Assembly: GCF_000622365.1 (NCBI RefSeq) | Contig: NZ_JASC01000013.1 | Location: forward strand, 372,001-436,000 | DNA length: 64,000 nt | Direction of reading: 5' to 3' | Source: Sulfitobacter noctilucae | Lineage (GTDB): Bacteria > Pseudomonadota > Alphaproteobacteria > Rhodobacterales > Rhodobacteraceae | Part shown: positions 58,738 to 64,000 of the stretch, piece by piece | Layout of the letters: every line of letters begins with the position of its first letter | Numbering within the stretch: the stretch's first letter is position 1 | Notes under the pieces: model-generated | What the model was told of the DNA's origin: nothing | Seen by the model: the letters and a program-made list of their open reading frames with translations, nothing else | Databases searched by the model: none | Position numbers and translations under genes: made by a program

Positions 58738-59973
58738 TTAGTCTTTAATAAAACCGCGCTGTCTGGCAACGCGCCTTCGTTCCTTTTCAACGCGCCGTGA
58801 CCTTGTTGTCATACGTAACAAACGCCCCGACCTGTCTGACCGACCAAACAGGCCACCGCGCTGGATCCATAGGCCATCCTGGGTAAAACTTACCTGATGA
58901 TACATACCCGTGAAGGAAAGCGATAGCAGGGTGAGAATTGCACCGTTTTTCACCCTTTCGCGTGCCGCCTCGCGATCCGCTTTGAACTTCCAGGGACGAG
59001 ACGTGATAAGTTCGGAATTGCGCGGCCTGTACGGGAATGGTTTGAAACCTTCCGCCGGATGCTGCGCCAGCCGCGAAACCGGCATCGGGCGCAGCTGTCC
59101 TTCTGCATATCCGGCATCTAAACGCCCTAACAAATATCGCACGGAATGCGGCTCTAACCCGCCTGAAACCATATGTTTCAGTAGACGTATCCGCTCCGAC
59201 GCACGCAACCGTTTCCAGTGGTGCACCCGCTCTGCGTCGATAACATGTTTGCGCTGGAACACAGCCCAACTGGCCCCGATATCATAGAGATCACGGGGCA
59301 CCCTGTTTTCCCCCCGCATGCGGTTGGCAGCGAAACCGTGATGGACCTCTGCCAAGGGGACAAGTGCAGTAGCATAGCCCGCGCGCGCCAACCGGACGTT
59401 CAGATCGGTTTCGTCGAGATAATAGTGGAACGCAGGATCAAAGCCGCCCAGCTCTATAAGAACAGACCGGCGAAATGCCATGTTTGTCCCTTCCGTCTTA
59501 ATCGCACGCCCTTTCGGCGGGTGCAGGACCGTGGCGCGGTTTGCATCCAGGTCTAAAGGATGACTGTCACCAAACCGGTCAATACTGCGCGCCTTCCACT
59601 GATAGGAGATCCCGTTGCGCCCACGAACATATCCCCCCATCGCAGCAACATCGCTTTGAAGGGCCGGAGCCGTGAGGTAGCGTAACCACGTCGGTTCCGG
59701 CACGGCGTCATCGTCAATAAAGGCAATAATATCACCGGCGGCCTGAACAATTCCCAGATTCCGCGCTGCGGAAATGTTTGGCAGATTGAACAGCACCAGT
59801 TTGAGGTCCGCCGAGAACGGCAAGGTTTTCGCCGCCGCGATCCCGTCAGGATCCGCGACGATGATAATTTCGAAATCAGGGTATTGAAGCTGAGACAGGC
59901 CAAAAAGACAGCGTTTCAGCGCATCGGCCCGTCCGCGGCTGACAACGACAACGCTGACCGTAAGATTCGTCAT
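58738..59973 (-). CDS. glycosyltransferase family 2
   Basis: The 411-residue GT-A protein shows VVVVSRGRADALKRCLFGL at the start, an IDDDAVPEP DxD-type motif, and GGFDPAFHYYLDETDLNVRL later on. The C-terminal extension is basic. Its ATG overlaps the kdsB stop, so it is translated with kdsB. Confidence 0.88.
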   Translation of the reverse strand: MTNLTVSVVVVSRGRADALKRCLFGLSQLQYPDFEIIIVADPDGIAAAKTLPFSADLKLVLFNLPNISAARNLGIVQAAGDIIAFIDDDAVPEPTWLRYLTAPALQSDVAAMGGYVRGRNGISYQWKARSIDRFGDSHPLDLDANRATVLHPPKGRAIKTEGTNMAFRRSVLIELGGFDPAFHYYLDETDLNVRLARAGYATALVPLAEVHHGFAANRMRGENRVPRDLYDIGASWAVFQRKHVIDAERVHHWKRLRASERIRLLKHMVSGGLEPHSVRYLLGRLDAGYAEGQLRPMPVSRLAQHPAEGFKPFPYRPRNSELITSRPWKFKADREAARERVKNGAILTLLSLSFTGMYHQVSFTQDGLWIQRGGLFGRSDRSGRLLRMTTRSRRVEKERRRVARQRGFIKD

Positions 59974-60770
59974 TCAATGCCCATTTGCCCCATCATAGTC
60001 TCTATTTTCGGCACATCTTCCGGGTTGTTCATTTCCCAGAACGCGCGGCCCCGCGCCTGGACCTCGACACAAAGAACAGAACGACCATTCTCCATGAACC
60101 GCAACTGCTCAAGCCCCTCCAACTGCTCCAACGGGCCGGTGGGCCATTCAGGATAGGCCGCGAGCGCATCCGGACGGTAGGCATAAACACCCACATGATG
60201 GAAAACCGGGGTCATATCAGTGTCTGCATAATGCTTTGACGTAAAGGGCACCACTTCCTTGGAGAAGTACATCGCATGCTGGTTCACATCGAAAACTGCG
60301 GTCGTTCCGCCCACGCGGCCCGCTTTGCGATCGGCCAGCAGCCCGTTCAACGCCTCACCGTCACACCGCAAGACAGGGGTCGCGATCTGCGCCTCGGGCG
60401 CTGAGATTAGACCCTGTACAAGGCTTTCAACGAACCAATGAGGTGTAAGGGGCGCGTCACCTTGCAGGTTCACGACGACGTCAAAACCACCACCCAGAAT
60501 CGCATGTGCCTCGGCACAGCGTTCCGTGCCATTGGCGCAGGACGTAGAGGTCATCACAACCTCCGCGCCGAATGCCTCGGCAGCGTGTTTGATCCGGTCA
60601 TCATCGGTTGCAACGACCACGCGGTCCACGCCTGTAACATCGCTTGCGGCCATCCAGGACCGTTCGATCAAACTGCGGCTTTGCCCGGTGGCACCCTTCA
60701 ACTCGGCTAGAGGTTTGCCCGGATAGCGGGTCGAGGCGAAGCGCGCCGGTATGACGATCAGAACTGACAT
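59970..60770 (-). CDS. kdsB: 3-deoxy-manno-octulosonate cytidylyltransferase
   Basis: A 266-residue CMP-Kdo synthetase with IPARFASTRYPGKPLAEL at the N-terminus and VNLQGDAPL later. It activates Kdo for LPS core synthesis. It overlaps cysQ by one base and the GT2 gene by four. Confidence 0.95.
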   Translation of the reverse strand: MSVLIVIPARFASTRYPGKPLAELKGATGQSRSLIERSWMAASDVTGVDRVVVATDDDRIKHAAEAFGAEVVMTSTSCANGTERCAEAHAILGGGFDVVVNLQGDAPLTPHWFVESLVQGLISAPEAQIATPVLRCDGEALNGLLADRKAGRVGGTTAVFDVNQHAMYFSKEVVPFTSKHYADTDMTPVFHHVGVYAYRPDALAAYPEWPTGPLEQLEGLEQLRFMENGRSVLCVEVQARGRAFWEMNNPEDVPKIETMMGQMGIE

Positions 60771-61567
60771 CAGGCAGGCTTCAGCGCGACAGAGGGCGCA
60801 TAGGCAATGAAGAAGGGATTGGCGAAATCAGCTTTGCCATAGGCAAGTGGCGTATGATTATCAAAGCGCACCACTTCACCGCCAGCACCGCGCAGAACCG
60901 CGTGCCCCGCTGCGGTATCCCATTCCATCGTGCGGCCCAGTCGTGGATAAATATCTGCCTCGCCTGTGGCAATCAGGCAAAACTTGAGCGACGAACCGGC
61001 GCTTTTCATATCCTCTACCTGATATTTGGCGATGTAATCATCGGTTGCCTGATCCCGGTGCGATTTGGAGGCGACGACCATCAAAGCGGAATTATCCGCA
61101 TCAGAGACTGTTATCGTCTTCGTTTCGCCCATCTTCTCCTTATCAAGCGCACCGGTTTCCTCGACCGAAGTGCCATCGGCGAGAGTGAAGAACATACGCC
61201 CCTTGGCGGGCGCATAGACGATACCGCGCGTTGGTTGGCCGCGCTCGACCAAAGCGATGTTCACCGTGAAGTCGCCACGCCGGTGGATAAATTCCTTGGT
61301 TCCATCGAGCGGGTCGACGATTAGAAAAGTATCGCCTTTCGCCTCATGGGTCGCGGATTGCTCTTCGGTGACCAGCATCACATCCGGAAAAGCCGCACGC
61401 AAACCGGCGCTGATGATCGCATCTGCTGCTTCATCTGCGGCGGTCACCGGGCTGTCGTCGGACTTGGATTTCACGTCAAAATCATCGCGGCCATAGACCT
61501 CCATGATCTTGTCACCGGCCTCCAATGATAGCCTGCGCATCACACTCATCAGTTTTTCATAGTCCAT
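60770..61567 (-). CDS. cysQ: 3'(2'),5'-bisphosphate nucleotidase
   Basis: A 265-residue inositol-monophosphatase-fold enzyme with DPLDGTKEF near residue 90 and WDTAAGHAVL near residue 215. It hydrolyses PAP, the by-product of PAPS-dependent sulfotransferases. That suits the two-domain sulfotransferase at the far end of the same run. ATG 61567 is favoured over one eight codons earlier because it has AAGGA upstream. Confidence 0.92.
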   Translation of the reverse strand: MDYEKLMSVMRRLSLEAGDKIMEVYGRDDFDVKSKSDDSPVTAADEAADAIISAGLRAAFPDVMLVTEEQSATHEAKGDTFLIVDPLDGTKEFIHRRGDFTVNIALVERGQPTRGIVYAPAKGRMFFTLADGTSVEETGALDKEKMGETKTITVSDADNSALMVVASKSHRDQATDDYIAKYQVEDMKSAGSSLKFCLIATGEADIYPRLGRTMEWDTAAGHAVLRGAGGEVVRFDNHTPLAYGKADFANPFFIAYAPSVALKPA

Positions 61568-61682
61568 ACGCCGCAATCCTTCGTCTTTCATTGATCCGTC
61601 AGTTTGGCATCCTTATGCTGCCCAGATAACGGAACAGCAAGAATTCCGTGCAAAGGTCAGGTTTGTCAAAGGGCAGCACGCG

Positions 61683-62507
61683 ATGTTTCAATCTTCACGA
61701 AAGCCAAAAGGCGGCATAGCGTCTGCTCTCTCGATTGCTGAGCTTGTCTATCATTCTGTCGTGCGCAGCGTGCGCAAGCAGCATAACAATGCGCTGGTCG
61801 CTTTGGCGATGAACATCATGCAGACCGTGCTGTTTCTGGGCGCTTTCTATCTGATGTTTTCGATCCTCGGAATGCGCGGTGCTGCCGTGCGCGGGGATTT
61901 CGTGATCTATCTGATGACTGGCATCTTTCTGTACCTGTCTCATATCAAGGCGCTCGGCGCGGTTATGGGTGCGGATGGCCCGGCCAGCCCGATGATGCAG
62001 CACGCGCCGATGAACACCATCATCGCCATTCTCTCTTCCGCAATGGGTGCGCTCTATATCCAAGTGCTATCGCTTGTCATCGTCCTGTTCACCTACCACG
62101 TCGCCTGGACCCCGGTCGAGATTGAGCAACCTGCTCAAGCCTTTGGCATGGTGTTGCTTGCATGGTTCACCGGCTGCGCTTTGGGTCTGCTGCTGCTGGC
62201 GTTGAAGCCGTGGTTCCCCTCCATCGTGTCCTTGCTAGCGATGGTGTATCAACGGGCCAATATGATTGCCTCGGGCAAGATGTTCGTGGCGAACACGCTG
62301 CCGGGGTATATGCTGGCCATGTTCGACTGGAACCCGCTGTTCCACATTATTGACCAGGCGCGTGGTTTTGCTTTCATCAACTACAATCCGCGCTATTCAA
62401 ACTGGGAATACGCATTCTGGGTCGGTGTTGTCTTTATTGTGCTAGGGCTGATGGGCGAATTCTACACACGCCGCCATGCCTCACTCAGCTGGAATGCACG
62501 GCGCTAA
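61683..62507 (+). CDS. ABC-2 type polysaccharide export permease
   Basis: A 274-residue protein with about six transmembrane segments in the KpsM/RfbA-like ABC-2 pattern (IYLMTGIFLYLSHIKALGAV, MFDWNPLFHIIDQARGF). It probably exports a surface polysaccharide. No ATPase gene is adjacent, so the KpsT-like partner lies elsewhere. Divergent from cysQ. Confidence 0.8.
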   Translation: MFQSSRKPKGGIASALSIAELVYHSVVRSVRKQHNNALVALAMNIMQTVLFLGAFYLMFSILGMRGAAVRGDFVIYLMTGIFLYLSHIKALGAVMGADGPASPMMQHAPMNTIIAILSSAMGALYIQVLSLVIVLFTYHVAWTPVEIEQPAQAFGMVLLAWFTGCALGLLLLALKPWFPSIVSLLAMVYQRANMIASGKMFVANTLPGYMLAMFDWNPLFHIIDQARGFAFINYNPRYSNWEYAFWVGVVFIVLGLMGEFYTRRHASLSWNARR

Positions 62508-62513
62508 GCACGA

Positions 62514-63113
62514 TCACTTCACAACACGCAATGTCAGATTGATCCGTCCGCCCTTGGGCAGCAGCGTAGATGTGTCAGGCTTGATCCGATCCACTCCGTG
62601 ATAGGTCAGACGCGCCGCGCCGCCCATCACGACGACGTCGCCTGACTGCAGCCAGATTGACTCGGTCTTGCCGCCGCGGGTGATATTGCCGATGCGAAAC
62701 AACGCATCATCGCCCAGCGATACTGACACAACCGGCCAGTTGAAATCGGCTTCGTCGCGGTCTTGATGCAGTCCCATCCGGGCATCAGGCGCATAGTAAT
62801 TGACCAGACAACACTCCGGCTTGCGAGCAAGACCGGTCGCACGGTCCCAGATCTCAAGCACCTCCTCCGGTATCGCGGGCCACGGGCGCCCGTTCGGATG
62901 CGCTTTGACATACCGATAGCCCTTTTTGTCAGCGTACCATCCATAGATCCCGGCCGCTGTCATCCGAACCGACATGGGTTTACCATAGGGGGTATCTGGC
63001 CGAAACAGCGGTGCCTTTCGCACCACATCGCGTACCGTATCTGCCAATTTTTCCTGCGCGGTCCGGTCCAGAAACTCCTTGTAAATATCAAAGCCTCGCA
63101 GTGTCAAAGCCAT
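62514..63113 (-). CDS. alkB: AlkB-type alpha-ketoglutarate-dependent DNA repair dioxygenase
   Basis: The 199-residue protein has the iron ligands HQD and the later His in YHGVDR, with the 2-oxoglutarate motif RINLTLR at the end. It removes alkyl lesions from DNA bases. ATG 63113 follows GGAGGGG 6 bases upstream; a start five codons earlier lacks a site. Convergent with the ABC permease. Confidence 0.93.
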   Translation of the reverse strand: MALTLRGFDIYKEFLDRTAQEKLADTVRDVVRKAPLFRPDTPYGKPMSVRMTAAGIYGWYADKKGYRYVKAHPNGRPWPAIPEEVLEIWDRATGLARKPECCLVNYYAPDARMGLHQDRDEADFNWPVVSVSLGDDALFRIGNITRGGKTESIWLQSGDVVVMGGAARLTYHGVDRIKPDTSTLLPKGGRINLTLRVVK

Positions 63114-63185
63114 ACTTAACCCCTCCAATCACGCGCAATATAGAAAAATCCATGCAGATTCTCCGATTCATCCCCGTTCCAGTGG

Positions 63186-63214
63186 TTGCGAGGGCGATAC
63201 CCCCCCACTATATA
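63186..63214 (+). promoter_or_regulatory. candidate dnaK promoter
   Basis: TTGCGA (63186-63191) and TATATA (63209-63214) are separated by 17 bases, with a C-run before the -10 element. The layout is compatible with sigma-70 or an RpoH-type heat-shock promoter; the sequence alone cannot decide. Confidence 0.45.
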
Positions 63215-63311
63215 CCCTCCGAACCGCTGAACGCACACCGCGTTTGGTGATACCGGATCGGGGCAAAGGTGCCGGAATGGGCCTTATGTCTCGTGTCATC
63301 GCCTTGATTAA

Positions 63312-64000
<689 letters not shown>

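Overview
The window looks like chromosome from a marine alphaproteobacterium of the Rhodobacteraceae (Roseobacter group). The evidence is the GC-rich coding style, several TRAP transporters, a paa operon with the fused PaaZ, the kpsF-lptC-lptA-lptB-hpf-ptsN order, a complex-I NDUFA9-type protein next to uppP, and selenium/UGSC genes typical of marine bacteria. No rRNA or CRISPR array was seen. This assignment is inference from gene content.

Layout. 1-8.7 kb (minus strand): a gltD-gfa-gltB-SGNH lipoprotein run (ammonia assimilation), preceded by a complex-I NDUFA9-like protein and uppP. 8.87-26.03 kb: an integrated genomic island in the 3' end of tRNA-Leu(CAG). It is bounded by a perfect 16-bp direct repeat and carries paired GGGTCCACA motifs with a 12-bp period just inside each end. 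It holds a broken tyrosine integrase, a RepA-like ATPase, decayed fragments, an MBL-fold protein lacking the usual zinc ligands with a DsbA-like oxidoreductase and a divergent LysR, a catabolic set (LysR, amidase, TRAP M-P-Q, FAD-linked oxidase), a malonyl-CoA-decarboxylase-like remnant, a serine recombinase and a secreted RTX/DUF4214 metallopeptidase-like protein.

26.6-35.5 kb (plus strand) is the most interesting part: TAXI-TRAP binding protein and fused permease, selA, selB, tRNA-Sec, a thioredoxin domain fused to a large uncharacterised domain, then a selenoprotein of the UGSC family read through an in-frame TGA at 35253-35255, with a SECIS-like hairpin and a strong terminator. It reads as a self-contained selenocysteine operon: import, the dedicated selenocysteine incorporation machinery, and a putative redox pair that uses it.

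35.5-38.8 kb: a divergent SDR and VOC-cupin-cupin pair, then a small PAS-like protein. 38.9-46.6 kb: phenylacetate degradation (thiolase, paaABCDE, paaZ, paaX). 46.6-51.4 kb: RNase D, arabinose-5-phosphate isomerase, LPS transport (lptC, lptA, lptB), Hpf and PtsN. 51.4-61.6 kb (minus strand): a surface polysaccharide operon (cysQ, kdsB, glycosyltransferases, galU, galE and a two-domain sulfotransferase). The supply of PAPS chemistry (CysQ) together with a sulfotransferase suggests sulfated surface glycans. 61.7-64 kb: a polysaccharide ABC permease, alkB, and the start of dnaK.
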